The notes under the pieces were generated by a model that was given only the letters and a program-made list of their open reading frames with translations, was not told where the DNA came from and did not search any database. DNA of 8,662 nucleotides from contig JAFUDW010000050.1 in NCBI GenBank assembly GCA_017464225.1, forward strand, positions 1 through 8,662, given 5' to 3'. The translations under genes were made by a program, and so were the position numbers. Origin of the DNA: Clostridia bacterium (GTDB lineage: Bacteria > Bacillota_A > Clostridia > Christensenellales > Aristaeellaceae). Below are positions 1 through 6,368 of the stretch, piece after piece (the stretch's first letter is position 1; each line of letters opens with the position of its first letter).

Positions 1-615
1 CAGGATGGCGACCATCATCACATCCTCCGAAACCTCGTTTGCGCCGGCATCCACCATCATGATGGCGTCCTTGGTGCCGGCTACGTAGAGGCTGATGCGG
101 CTCTTTTCGCGCTGTTCCTCATTGGGCATCAGCACATACTTGCCGTCCACCATGCCAACGTGCACGGAACCCGTGGGGCCGGCCCAGGGAATATCGCTGA
201 TGGCCAGGGCGATGGAGGAACCCAGCATGGCGGGGATCTCCGGGGGAATATTGGTATCCACGGACAGGGCGGTAGCCACCACCTGCACGTCGTTGCGCAT
301 GCCCTTGGGGAACAGGGGGCGCAGGGGACGGTCGATCAGGCGGCAGGTCAGGGTCGCCTTTTCGGTGGGACGGCCTTCGCGCTTGATGAAGCCGCCGGGG
401 ATCTTGCCCACGGCGTATTGCTTCTCTTCAAAATCCACGGCCAGGGGGAAGAAGTCCACGCCCTCCCTGGGGGTATCGGAAGCGCATACGTTGACCAGCA
501 CGGCGGTATCGCCCATGCGGACCAGCACGCTGCCGTCGGCCTGCTCGGCATAGTGGCCGAAATTGAAGGACAGCGGATAGCCCGCAAACTCCATGGTGTA
601 AGTTTTGTTTTCCAT
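1..615 (-). CDS. pnp: Polyribonucleotide nucleotidyltransferase (PNPase), N-terminal 205 codons, cut by window edge
   Basis: PNPase degrades RNA 3' to 5' using phosphate and acts in cytoplasmic mRNA turnover. The visible 205 residues start [10 protein letters not shown] and cover the first RNase PH domain (roughly residues 10-145) and the beginning of what follows. Family hallmarks are [17 protein letters not shown] (70-86) and the adjacent run [14 protein letters not shown] (92-105), which holds the FFRR-like/substrate-binding region. The start ATG (613-615) is preceded on the minus strand by a GGAGGAG ribosome binding site. The gene continues beyond position 1 with no stop. It follows rpsO, the classic rpsO-pnp order, with a hairpin terminator between them and no obvious promoter of its own, so it probably depends on read-through from rpsO. 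The family call is very secure; the missing part contains the second RNase PH domain and the KH and S1 RNA-binding domains in known PNPases. Confidence 0.97.
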   Translation of the reverse strand, partial: MENKTYTMEFAGYPLSFNFGHYAEQADGSVLVRMGDTAVLVNVCASDTPREGVDFFPLAVDFEEKQYAVGKIPGGFIKREGRPTEKATLTCRLIDRPLRPLFPKGMRNDVQVVATALSVDTNIPPEIPAMLGSSIALAISDIPWAGPTGSVHVGMVDGKYVLMPNEEQREKSRISLYVAGTKDAIMMVDAGANEVSEDVMMVAIL

Positions 616-680
616 TGTTTTTTCTCTCTCCTCCACATCTTCTTCCAGACGCGGCGCACCTGCATCCGCGCCCATTACAT

Positions 681-734
681 TAAAAAGCTAACGGGGCTTT
701 CGCGGAGGGACCGCAAAAGCGTTCCGTTAGCTTT
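681..734 (-). terminator. Intrinsic terminator or attenuator between rpsO and pnp
   Basis: Read on the minus strand, AAAGCTAACGG (724-734) pairs perfectly over 11 bases with CCGTTAGCTTT (684-694). Inside it, GCTTTTGCGG (711-720) pairs with CCGCGAAAGC (696-705) with one G-U wobble, around a 5-base loop. The 3' arm runs straight into a T-run before AATG. This is the textbook shape of a Rho-independent terminator 10 bases after the rpsO stop. pnp starts about 65 bases beyond it, so partial read-through is likely. The structure is seen directly; the attenuator role is inferred. Confidence 0.9.
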
Positions 735-744
735 CTCCTTGCGC

Positions 745-1005
745 TTACTTGCGCAGACCCAGCTGAGCCACCAGCGCGCGGTAGCGCTCAATATCGGTCT
801 TCTTCAGATAGTCCAGCAGACCACGGCGCTGACCTACCATGAGCAGCAGGCCGCGGCGGCTGTGGTGGTCGTTCTTGTTGAGCTTGAGGTGCTCGTTCAG
901 GTGATTGATACGAGCGGTCAAAAGAGCGACCTGGACTTCGGGGGAACCGGTGTCGCCTTCGTGGCGAGCGTACTGCTGCATGATTTCAGCCTTGTTGATG
1001 GTCAT
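745..1005 (-). CDS. rpsO: 30S ribosomal protein S15
   Basis: S15 binds the central domain of 16S rRNA early in 30S assembly and contacts 23S rRNA in an intersubunit bridge. The 86-residue protein is close to the family's usual 89. It carries the signature region from [16 protein letters not shown] (15-30) through [20 protein letters not shown] (32-51), the RNA-binding part, then [12 protein letters not shown] (58-69). The ATG at 1003-1005 follows an AGAGGAGG ribosome binding site 7 to 8 bases upstream, so the start is secure. It has its own promoter (1120-1148) and a structured leader. In several bacteria S15 represses its own translation through such a leader, so autoregulation is likely here. 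pnp lies downstream, beyond a terminator-like hairpin. Confidence 0.98.
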   Translation of the reverse strand: MTINKAEIMQQYARHEGDTGSPEVQVALLTARINHLNEHLKLNKNDHHSRRGLLLMVGQRRGLLDYLKKTDIERYRALVAQLGLRK

Positions 1006-1112
1006 AGGTTTTTCCTCCTCTTGGGGGTGGCTGCCCCATTTTCATAATTGCCGTATACGCAGCAGACCGTTGGAGTATCGGCGCCCCGCGCAAACGGTTC
1101 AATAAAAACCAC
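1006..1112 (-). promoter_or_regulatory. Structured 5' leader of rpsO, candidate S15 autoregulatory RNA
   Basis: From the predicted start site to the rpsO ATG the transcript has about 107 untranslated bases. Two perfect pairings are visible. ACCGTT (minus strand, 1093-1098) pairs with AACGGT (1066-1071), and GCTGC (1059-1063) pairs with GCAGC (1030-1034). A competing GGGG/CCCC pairing lies directly upstream of the AGGAGG site and could affect ribosome access. S15 leader control is well known in E. coli, Geobacillus, Thermus and other lineages, with several unrelated RNA folds. The pairings are seen; that S15 binds here is inferred. Confidence 0.5.
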
Positions 1113-1119
1113 GCCTACC

Positions 1120-1148
1120 ATTTTAGCATGGCCGACGCGGTTTGTAAA
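1120..1148 (-). promoter_or_regulatory. Sigma-A promoter of rpsO (extended -10)
   Basis: On the minus strand TTTACA (1143-1148) and TAAAAT (1120-1125) are separated by exactly 17 bases, and a TG one base upstream of the -10 box makes it an extended -10. Both boxes match the consensus at five of six positions. Transcription would start near 1113. It lies 65 bases after the asnS stop, so rpsO-pnp can be transcribed independently of the upstream genes. No convincing intrinsic terminator is visible between asnS and this promoter. Confidence 0.85.
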
Positions 1149-1212
1149 CATGTATTTTCAAGTTTTTTCCGGCAATTTTGCCGCGCCGATAGGATCGGAG
1201 AAAAGCAAGACG

Positions 1213-2601
1213 TCAGAACTCCGCGCTGCCGGTGGTGCGGGGGAAGGGCAGCACGTCGCGGATGTTGCTCACGCCCGTCAGGTACATGATCAGCCGCTCA
1301 AAGCCCAGGCCAAAGCCGCTGTGGGGCGCGGTGCCGTACTTGCGCAGCTCCAGATACCACCAGTAGCTTTCCTTATCCAGGCCCAACTCGTCCATGCGGG
1401 CCTCCAGCTTGCCCAGATCGTCCTCGCGCTGGCTCCCGCCGATCAGCTCGCCGATGCCGGGCACCAGGATATCCACGGCGGCCACGGTTTTGCCGTCGTC
1501 GTTTTGCTTCATATAAAACGCTTTGATTTCCTTGGGGTAGTTGTACACGCACACCGGACGGCCAAAGTGCTTTTCAGCCAGGTAGCGCTCATGCTCGGTC
1601 TGCATGTCCATGCCCCAGTACGCGCCGTATTCAAAGCTTTCGCCGCTGTTTTTCAGGATATCGATGGCGTCGGTATAGCTGACCTTGGCAAAATCGCTGT
1701 CCCGCACGTGGGTCAGGCGGTCGATCAGGCCCTTATCCACAAAGCTGTTCAGGAATTCCAGCTCCTCCGGGCAGCGCTCCATCACATCACCGATGACAAA
1801 ACGCACCATATCTTCGGCCAGCGCCATATCGTCGTTCAGATCGGCAAAGGCGATATCGGGTTCGATCATCCAAAATTCGGCGGCATGGCGCTGGGTGTAG
1901 CTCTTTTCAGCGCGGAAGGTGGGGCCGAAGGTATATACGTTGCGGAAGGCCATGCAGAAGGTTTCCACATTCAGCTGGCCCGATACCGTCAGGTTGGCGG
2001 GCTTGCCGAAGAAATCCTCCTTGAAATCCACGTTGCCCTGGTCGTCCCGGGGCGGATTGCCGGCGTCCAGCGTGGTGACGCGGAACATCTCGCCCGCGCC
2101 TTCGGCGTCGCTGGCGGTGATCAGCGGCGTATGCACGTATACAAAATCCCGGTCAGCAAAGAAGCGATGGATGCTCTGGGCGGCCACGCTGCGGATGCGG
2201 AATACGGCGCTGAACAGATTTGTGCGCGGGCGCAGGTGGGCCTGAGTGCGCAGGTATTCCACGGTATGGCGCTTTTTCTGCAGCGGGTAGCTGGCGTCAG
2301 CCATGCCCACAACGGTCATTTTGGTGGCCTTGAGCTCAAAGGGCTGGGGCATGTCGGGCGTGAGCTTCAAAACGCCCTCCACCTCGATGGCGCTGCCCAG
2401 CGTCACCTTGACCATCTCGCGGAAATCGGGCACGCTCTCGTCCAGCACGATTTGCAGGGGCTTAAAAAAGGTGCCATCGTTCAGGGAAATAAAGGCGAAG
2501 GCCTTGCTGTCGCGCACGGTGCGCACCCAGCCGCTCACCGCCATTTGGGTGCCATCGGCGGGGGTGGCGCGGTACAGATCACGGATCACATATTTGTCCA
2601 A
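1213..2601 (-). CDS. asnS: Asparaginyl-tRNA synthetase (class IIb), TTG start
   Basis: Charges tRNA-Asn with asparagine using ATP in the cytoplasm. The protein has 462 residues, normal for the family. An N-terminal OB-fold anticodon-binding domain spans about residues 18-105 ([11 protein letters not shown]). The class II catalytic core has motif 1 around 155-171 ([15 protein letters not shown]), motif 2 with [21 protein letters not shown] (228-248) and motif 3 [15 protein letters not shown] (429-443). The end [12 protein letters not shown] is typical of AsnRS rather than AspRS. The start is a TTG at 2599-2601. The same frame has a TGA stop only six codons upstream, there is no ATG between, and a AAGAAGG site sits 8 bases away, so TTG is nearly forced. 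It is the third gene after hprK and glcK, 30 bases after glcK, probably cotranscribed. Confidence 0.96.
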   Translation of the reverse strand: MDKYVIRDLYRATPADGTQMAVSGWVRTVRDSKAFAFISLNDGTFFKPLQIVLDESVPDFREMVKVTLGSAIEVEGVLKLTPDMPQPFELKATKMTVVGMADASYPLQKKRHTVEYLRTQAHLRPRTNLFSAVFRIRSVAAQSIHRFFADRDFVYVHTPLITASDAEGAGEMFRVTTLDAGNPPRDDQGNVDFKEDFFGKPANLTVSGQLNVETFCMAFRNVYTFGPTFRAEKSYTQRHAAEFWMIEPDIAFADLNDDMALAEDMVRFVIGDVMERCPEELEFLNSFVDKGLIDRLTHVRDSDFAKVSYTDAIDILKNSGESFEYGAYWGMDMQTEHERYLAEKHFGRPVCVYNYPKEIKAFYMKQNDDGKTVAAVDILVPGIGELIGGSQREDDLGKLEARMDELGLDKESYWWYLELRKYGTAPHSGFGLGFERLIMYLTGVSNIRDVLPFPRTTGSAEF

Positions 2602-2609
2602 GGGGATAA

Positions 2610-2616
2610 CCTTCTT
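2610..2616 (-). promoter_or_regulatory. Ribosome binding site that fixes the TTG start of asnS
   Basis: AAGAAGG on the minus strand lies 8 bases before the TTG at 2599-2601. An ATG at 2618-2620 lies upstream of this site but is out of frame. The in-frame TGA at 2617-2619 rules out a longer asnS product. Confidence 0.75.
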
Positions 2617-2631
2617 TCATTAAAAATTGCA

Positions 2632-3576
2632 TTACTCTTTTCCGAGCAGGGCCGCGCCGATGATGCCCGCCTCGTTGCCCAGGGAAGCGAGGCGAAGCTC
2701 GGGATAGCCCAGGGTGGGGTAGAACAGGTATTCAGGCAGCGCTGCCTTGATGGCGTCCAGCAGGAAATCGCCCGCCCGGCTCACGCCGCCGCCCAGGATG
2801 ATCATATCGGGATCGAAGGAGGAGATCACATTGTTGATAGCGATGGTCAGATATTTAATGAAGCGATTGAATACCTGCACCGCCACGCTGTCGCCTTCCT
2901 TGGCGGCGTCGAACACGATTTTGGCGTTGATTTTCTCCATATCGCCGTCCACGGCGCGCATGATGGCGCAGTTGGGAGCGTCGGCGCAGGCTTCGCGAGC
3001 CATGCGGATGATGGCGGTGGCGCTGCAGTAGCGCTCGGTGCAGCCGCGCTTGCCGCAGGTGCAGGGCACGCCGTCCACCTCCAGCACCAGATGGCCCAGC
3101 TCGCCGCCTGCGCCATGGGCGCCCGCCCAGATCTTGCCGTTGATCACGATGCCCGAACCCAGGCCGGTGCCAAGGGTCAGGAACACGCTGCTGTTGGTAT
3201 TCCGGCTGACGCCGGCCTTGAATTCGGCCCAGCCCGCCACGGTGGCGTCGTTATCGATGTACACGGGCTTGTTGATGTATTGCTGCAGCTCTGCGCGGAT
3301 GGGCACGTTGCGCCAGCCCAGATTGGTGCAGAAAATCACGTTGCCGTCCTTGTCGGCCACGCCGGGGATGCCGATGCCCACGGAATGGATTTCCGCCTCG
3401 GTGCAGCCCGCCTCTTCCATGGCCTTGCGGGCGCAGGCTGCCATATCCTTGACCAGCTCGGGATAGGGACGGCTGGCCAGGGTAGGGGTTTCGGCCTTGG
3501 CCAGGATGCGGCCTTCCTCGTTTACGACGCCCACGGCGATGTTGGTGCCGCCCAGATCGATGCCAATGTAATACAT
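2632..3576 (-). CDS. glcK: ROK-family glucokinase
   Basis: Phosphorylates glucose to glucose-6-phosphate with ATP, feeding glycolysis with sugar that enters without the PTS. The 314-residue length is normal. The N-terminal phosphate loop is GIDLGGTN (5-12). DNDA (108-111) supplies the likely catalytic Asp110. GTGLGSG (136-142), then GELGH (158-162) with zinc ligand His162, are followed by the ROK Cys signature CTCGKRGC with Cys172, Cys174 and Cys179. There is no N-terminal helix-turn-helix, so it is an enzyme and not a ROK repressor. The ATG at 3574-3576 follows an AAGGAG site. It lies 37 bases after hprK and 30 before asnS; pairing with hprK makes sense because both act in sugar use. The exact sugar is inferred: related ROK kinases act on fructose, allose or N-acetylmannosamine, but the glucokinase type fits best. 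Confidence 0.9.
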   Translation of the reverse strand: MYYIGIDLGGTNIAVGVVNEEGRILAKAETPTLASRPYPELVKDMAACARKAMEEAGCTEAEIHSVGIGIPGVADKDGNVIFCTNLGWRNVPIRAELQQYINKPVYIDNDATVAGWAEFKAGVSRNTNSSVFLTLGTGLGSGIVINGKIWAGAHGAGGELGHLVLEVDGVPCTCGKRGCTERYCSATAIIRMAREACADAPNCAIMRAVDGDMEKINAKIVFDAAKEGDSVAVQVFNRFIKYLTIAINNVISSFDPDMIILGGGVSRAGDFLLDAIKAALPEYLFYPTLGYPELRLASLGNEAGIIGAALLGKE

Positions 3577-3613
3577 ACTCGATTCTCCTTTATCAATAAG
3601 TCTGCCTTTTGTA

Positions 3614-4543
3614 TCAGGACATCTGGTTCATTCGCTGCTGGATCATCTCGTTCGTGCGGCGGTCCAGCTCCTGGGCGGCGGAATAGCCCAGCTGCTTCAG
3701 GCTGAAATTGCGCGCGGCCACCTCGATGATGATGGCCAGATTGCGGCCGGGTTTCACCGGCAGCACGATGCGGGGAAGCTTTACGTCCATGATGGTGGTA
3801 TACTCGTCCACCAGACCAAACCGGTCGTAATCCTTCTGCTCGTCCCATTTTTCCAGATGGATCACAAGATCGATGGATTTTTTCATCAGCACCGATCCGA
3901 TGCCGAACATGGCCTTTACGTCGATGATGCCGATGCCGCGGATCTCCATCAGGTGGCGTACCATCTCGGGCGATTCGCCGGTGAGCCGGTCGTCCGATAC
4001 CTTGCAGATATCCACCACGTCGTCGGCTACCAGCTGGTGGCCGCGCTTGATCAGCTCCAGCGCGGCCTCGCTTTTGCCCACGCTGGAGCGCCCCGTGATC
4101 AGCACGCCCACGCCATAAACCTCCATCAGCACGCCGTGCATCGTGGCCCTGGGGGCCAGCGCCGAACGCATGTAAATGATCAGGTTCATGGAAAAACGGG
4201 TGGTGATCATATCGGTCTGGAATACCGGAACGTCATGGGCGCGGGCCTGCTCCAGCAGTTCCTCATGGGGCTGCATGCCGCGGCAGAAGATCACGCAGGG
4301 GATATCATAGGAGAAAAAGGCGCTGAGGCGTTCGATGCGCTTTTCGCTGTCCATGCTGTCCAGGTAAGCCATTTCGGCTTTGCCGATGACCTGCGGCCTC
4401 TCCTGGGCAAAGTAATCAAAATGTCCGGCCAATTGCAGGCCTGGACGGTTGAAATCCGCCGTTTCGATGGGCCATTCGGTTTTGGTGGATGGGCTCAGCG
4501 TACGCAGTGACAGCGCGCTGACAAAATCCTCTACCCGGATCAT
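3614..4543 (-). CDS. hprK: HPr kinase/phosphorylase
   Basis: Bifunctional enzyme that phosphorylates or dephosphorylates Ser46 of HPr, the sensor step of carbon catabolite repression and PTS control in Gram-positive bacteria. The 309-residue protein has the N-terminal domain (about 1-130) followed by the kinase core. That core holds His136 in TMHGVLMEVYG, Walker A GRSSVGKS (151-158), the acidic pair Asp174-Asp175 in LVADD, the family signature EIRGIGIIDV (200-209) and Arg241 in YDRFG. These line up with the catalytic residues of characterised HPrK proteins. Walker A differs from the common GDSGxGKS. The start at 4541-4543 was chosen because GGAGGG ends 6 bases before it; a closer ATG at 4547-4549 abuts the site, and longer frames would begin inside the promoter. 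It is first in an operon with glcK and asnS. Confidence 0.96.
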   Translation of the reverse strand: MIRVEDFVSALSLRTLSPSTKTEWPIETADFNRPGLQLAGHFDYFAQERPQVIGKAEMAYLDSMDSEKRIERLSAFFSYDIPCVIFCRGMQPHEELLEQARAHDVPVFQTDMITTRFSMNLIIYMRSALAPRATMHGVLMEVYGVGVLITGRSSVGKSEAALELIKRGHQLVADDVVDICKVSDDRLTGESPEMVRHLMEIRGIGIIDVKAMFGIGSVLMKKSIDLVIHLEKWDEQKDYDRFGLVDEYTTIMDVKLPRIVLPVKPGRNLAIIIEVAARNFSLKQLGYSAAQELDRRTNEMIQQRMNQMS

Positions 4544-4549
4544 GAGCAT

Positions 4550-4555
4550 CCCTCC
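4550..4555 (-). promoter_or_regulatory. Ribosome binding site that decides the hprK start
   Basis: GGAGGG on the minus strand lies 6 bases before the ATG at 4541-4543 and directly touches an in-frame ATG at 4547-4549. The 6-base spacing favours the downstream ATG, giving a protein that begins MIRVEDFV, which suits the family. Confidence 0.75.
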
Positions 4556-4579
4556 GTTTGAATGAAGTGAAGTTTCTAT

Positions 4580-4609
4580 ATTATAGCATAGATGTGCGGT
4601 ATTTTCCAA
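4580..4609 (-). promoter_or_regulatory. Sigma-A promoter of hprK-glcK-asnS
   Basis: On the minus strand a perfect TATAAT (4580-4585) is preceded by TG one base upstream (extended -10). TTGGAA (4604-4609) lies 18 bases further upstream as a moderate -35 box. The start site would be near 4573, leaving a leader of about 30 bases. One GCATAG-type motif (4586-4591) sits immediately next to the -10 box, part of a motif cluster that extends toward tnpV. No clear catabolite-responsive element was recognised. Confidence 0.8.
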
Positions 4610-4633
4610 TACCCTTGTATTTTACATATAACT

Positions 4634-4681
4634 GTTATGCTATGAAGGGTGATTTAAGATGTCACCTAATCATAGCATAGC
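4634..4681. repeat. Long interrupted inverted repeat upstream of tnpV
   Basis: TATGCTATGA (4636-4645) and TCATAGCATA (4670-4679) are perfect inverted arms of 10 bases, extended by one wobble and one G-C pair on the outside. Nested within them GGTGA (4648-4652) pairs with TCACC (4662-4666) around a 9-base loop. It has no T-run on either side, so it is not a normal terminator. It lies between the divergent hprK promoter and tnpV. It could be a protein-binding site, a folded tnpV leader or the end of a mobile element; the sequence does not decide between these. Confidence 0.8.
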
Positions 4682-4708
4682 TGGAATGGCTCATCTGTGG
4701 CGGATGGC

Positions 4709-4738
4709 TTCGCAGCTATGCGAAACCCAAAGCATAGC
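4709..4738. repeat. Two alternative small hairpins in the tnpV leader
   Basis: TTCGCA (4709-4714) pairs with TGCGAA (4719-4724) around a 4-base loop. Alternatively GCTATGC (4715-4721) pairs with GCATAGC (4732-4738) around a 10-base loop. The two folds exclude each other because they share 4719-4721. Both arms reuse the GCATAG motif seen in the larger repeat just upstream. They lie 37 to 66 bases before the tnpV ATG. Confidence 0.6.
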
Positions 4739-4774
4739 CTTGGTAGGCCGATTATACCACAGGAGGGTCGAAAA

Positions 4775-5146
4775 ATGAATAGTATCTTTGAACAAATGGG
4801 AGGAACCTATAGACAGGTGGGCGATTACCTGATCCCAGACCTATCTTTGCCAGATGAGGTACATGAGCCAATCGGCAAGTATGGCCGGCTGCGCCATGCG
4901 TATTTGAAGGAACATCATCCGGGACTATATAGCCACCTGGTCCTGTCAGGAAAGTTGTATGAGCACTTAGTTGAGGTTGAACGCATCTGCCAAGAGCGGC
5001 TGGAAACCATGATCCCGCAGATGGCAAAGCAACAAGGTGCCACTGAAGAACTGAAAGCCAAGGATCAACTCGATTGGGTTGGCCGGATGAACAACATTTA
5101 TAACTGCGCGGAAGAAGTGATTTTGAAAGATATGATCTATACTTGA
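4775..5146 (+). CDS. tnpV: TnpV-family transposon-associated protein
   Basis: A 123-residue protein recognised as TnpV, a small protein of unknown function carried by clostridial mobile elements related to the Tn4451 group. Visible family features are the N-terminal SIFEQMGGTYRQVGDYLIPDL (3-23), PIGKYGRLRHAYLKEH (32-47), and the C-terminal DQLDWVGRMNNIYNCAEEV (97-115). It has no signal peptide or membrane segment and is mostly helical in character. The ATG at 4775-4777 follows an AGGAGGG site, and the family begins at this Met; an in-frame ATG at 4697 lies in repeat sequence. It is the only plus-strand gene, is bounded by inverted repeats and its own terminator, and no transposase or integrase is near. 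It is likely the remnant or cargo of an inserted element. The family call is firm, the role is unknown. Confidence 0.88.
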   Translation: MNSIFEQMGGTYRQVGDYLIPDLSLPDEVHEPIGKYGRLRHAYLKEHHPGLYSHLVLSGKLYEHLVEVERICQERLETMIPQMAKQQGATEELKAKDQLDWVGRMNNIYNCAEEVILKDMIYT

Positions 5147-5155
5147 GTGAACCAA

Positions 5156-5192
5156 CAGCCCCGGTGATACAGTTTCGCTGGGGCTGCCTTTT
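5156..5192 (+). terminator. Intrinsic terminator of tnpV
   Basis: CAGCCCC (5156-5162) pairs perfectly with GGGGCTG (5180-5186) around a 17-base loop, followed by CCTTTTGCTTTT. It begins 10 bases after the tnpV stop. On the opposite strand the hairpin has no T-run, so it mainly serves tnpV and not the convergent redox operon, for which no clear terminator was seen in 5193-5262. Confidence 0.85.
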
Positions 5193-5262
5193 GCTTTTAG
5201 CTGGAAGACTTCAACGACCAGCCTGTAAGCAGAAATGCCATTCTCGCTTTTTCTTGTGATCT

Positions 5263-5895
5263 CTACAGAAGAAGCGCTGCGCCTAAGGCAAAGGCTTTCT
5301 TCATTTCCTCCGGGAAAACGGTCTCATGACGTTTTCTTTTTGCTTCTGGTTCAAAGATCGACCATTCCCAGTCCAGCTTGGAGTAGTCCTTTACCTGCAA
5401 TGTGTTTCCGCTGACGAATGTTTTTGTCGGCCCAACAAACCGGTTCAGTGTTTGCTGATAATCCTGCATGAGCCCCTGATAACCGTAATCCGGGGCATTG
5501 CTGGTCATGATCAGGAGTACGGGCAGGACATTCTGATTGCAGCAGGGGTTCTCTGCGTTATAGGTCAGGTTCTGAAAGATTAGCCGTTCATACAGCGCAC
5601 GGAAAGATGCTGTCATTTCTCCCAGATAGTTGGGCGAGCCGATGATCAGGCCGTCCGCTTCCCGGATGGCGTCCAGCACGGGCGTCAGACCATCCTTACA
5701 AATACAGTGTCCCTTGTTCTTCTCGCGCTTGCAGCCGAAACAGGAGATACATCCAGTATACTTCTCCAACCGAAAAAGATCGAATCTCTCCACCGTAGCC
5801 CCGGTAGATTCAGCGCCTTTGATGGCTTCGCTGATCAGCGTATCTGTGTTCCACCCCTTGCGCGGGCCCGCGTTTACCGCTATGATCTTACTCAT
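5263..5895 (-). CDS. Cys-rich NADPH-dependent FMN reductase / iron-sulfur flavoprotein-like protein
   Basis: A 210-residue flavodoxin-like protein. The FMN phosphate loop is NAGPRKGWNTDTL (8-20), and a second flavin-binding stretch is GSPNYLGEMTASFRALYERL (86-105). Between them lies a cysteine cluster, Cys49-x2-Cys52-x2-Cys55-x8-Cys64-x-Cys66, close to the compact motif that holds a 4Fe-4S cluster in archaeal iron-sulfur flavoproteins. Cys118-Cys119 form a further pair. It probably moves electrons in the cytoplasm, perhaps to the peroxiredoxin or rubredoxin domain encoded just upstream. The ATG at 5893-5895 has GAGG 9 bases upstream; a GTG at 5908-5910 overlapping the previous stop is possible but less likely. 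It is last in the operon, 11 bases after the peroxiredoxin gene. The fold is secure; the cluster and partner are inferred. Confidence 0.85.
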   Translation of the reverse strand: MSKIIAVNAGPRKGWNTDTLISEAIKGAESTGATVERFDLFRLEKYTGCISCFGCKREKNKGHCICKDGLTPVLDAIREADGLIIGSPNYLGEMTASFRALYERLIFQNLTYNAENPCCNQNVLPVLLIMTSNAPDYGYQGLMQDYQQTLNRFVGPTKTFVSGNTLQVKDYSKLDWEWSIFEPEAKRKRHETVFPEEMKKAFALGAALLL

Positions 5896-5906
5896 GGTTC
5901 TTCGCC

Positions 5907-6356
5907 TCACAGCGCTTCCAGCATCTGATCGGCGTTTTCCTTGGGCTTCACGCTGCCGAATGCCTTGGCAATGATACCGTTTTCGTCGATCAGATAGGTG
6001 GAGCGGATCAGGCTTTTGGTGAGCTTTCCATCTGTGCCAGGCTTCAGCACATCATACGCTGTGATTACCTTCAGCTCTGTGTCTGCTAATAGAGGAAATG
6101 GCAAACCATGCTTTTCTTCAAAGCGCTTGTGGGATTCCACGGTGTCCTTGCTGACACCCAACACCACCGCGCCTTTCTCCTGGAACTGCGGATACCGATC
6201 CCGGAAATTGCACGCCTGGCTCGTGCAGCCGCCCGTCATATCCTTCGGATAGAAATACAGGATGACCTTCTGACCCCGATATTCAGAGAGCCTGTGGATA
6301 TTTCCATTCTGATCTGGCAAAGCAAACTCCGGGGCTTTTATCCCGACTTCCAGCAT
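5907..6356 (-). CDS. bcp: Thiol peroxidase, BCP/PrxQ-type peroxiredoxin
   Basis: Reduces hydrogen peroxide and organic hydroperoxides using a reactive cysteine that is then reduced by thioredoxin or another donor. The 149-residue length is typical. The active site is FYPKDMTGGCTSQAC (35-49), with peroxidatic Cys44, resolving Cys49 five residues later as in the atypical 2-Cys BCP group, Thr41, and Arg118 in LIRSTYLID. The common TPGC sequence is TGGC here. The start is ATG 6354-6356 because AAGGAG lies 8 bases upstream; a GTG three codons earlier lies inside that site. It starts 12 bases after the MBL-rubredoxin gene and ends 11 bases before the flavoprotein gene. Its place after an OhrR-type regulator supports a role in peroxide defence. 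Confidence 0.95.
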   Translation of the reverse strand: MLEVGIKAPEFALPDQNGNIHRLSEYRGQKVILYFYPKDMTGGCTSQACNFRDRYPQFQEKGAVVLGVSKDTVESHKRFEEKHGLPFPLLADTELKVITAYDVLKPGTDGKLTKSLIRSTYLIDENGIIAKAFGSVKPKENADQMLEAL

Positions 6357-6368
6357 GACAATCACTCC

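Larger units (their letters stand above)
4678..5206. repeat. 9-base direct repeat flanking tnpV (TAGCTGGAA)
   Basis: TAGCTGGAA occurs at 4678-4686, in the tnpV leader, and again in the same orientation at 5198-5206, just after the tnpV terminator. The two copies bracket the gene with its leader hairpin and terminator. Such a repeat could be a target-site duplication or recombination footprint, but a 9-base match between two short regions can also arise by chance. Confidence 0.4.

Noticed and set aside
160..1047. A 295-codon plus-strand frame opposite pnp and rpsO
   Set aside because: It is antisense to two highly conserved genes and runs through their terminator and ribosome binding site. 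No protein family is recognisable.
1148..1212. Possible intrinsic terminator after asnS, formed by CGGCAA and TTGCCG
   Set aside because: On the minus strand the stem is followed by an A-run, not a T-run, and the loop is only two bases. On the plus strand no T-run follows.
1048..3705. An 885-codon open frame on the plus strand, antisense to asnS and the glucokinase gene
   Set aside because: It has low-complexity composition rich in Ala, Gly and His with no recognisable domain. It lies opposite two clear conserved genes and has no ribosome binding site. Such frames are expected opposite GC-rich coding sequence.
3857..4510. A 217-codon plus-strand frame opposite hprK
   Set aside because: It lies wholly antisense to hprK, is rich in His and Ala, and has no supporting start signals.
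4544..4609. N-terminal extension of hprK by 22 codons
   Set aside because: It would start inside the -35 box of the hprK promoter and pass through the -10 box and the GGAGGG site. The family starts at the shorter Met.
4697..4774. N-terminal extension of tnpV by 26 codons
   Set aside because: It runs through the repeat hairpins and the AGGAGGG site, and TnpV proteins begin at the downstream Met.
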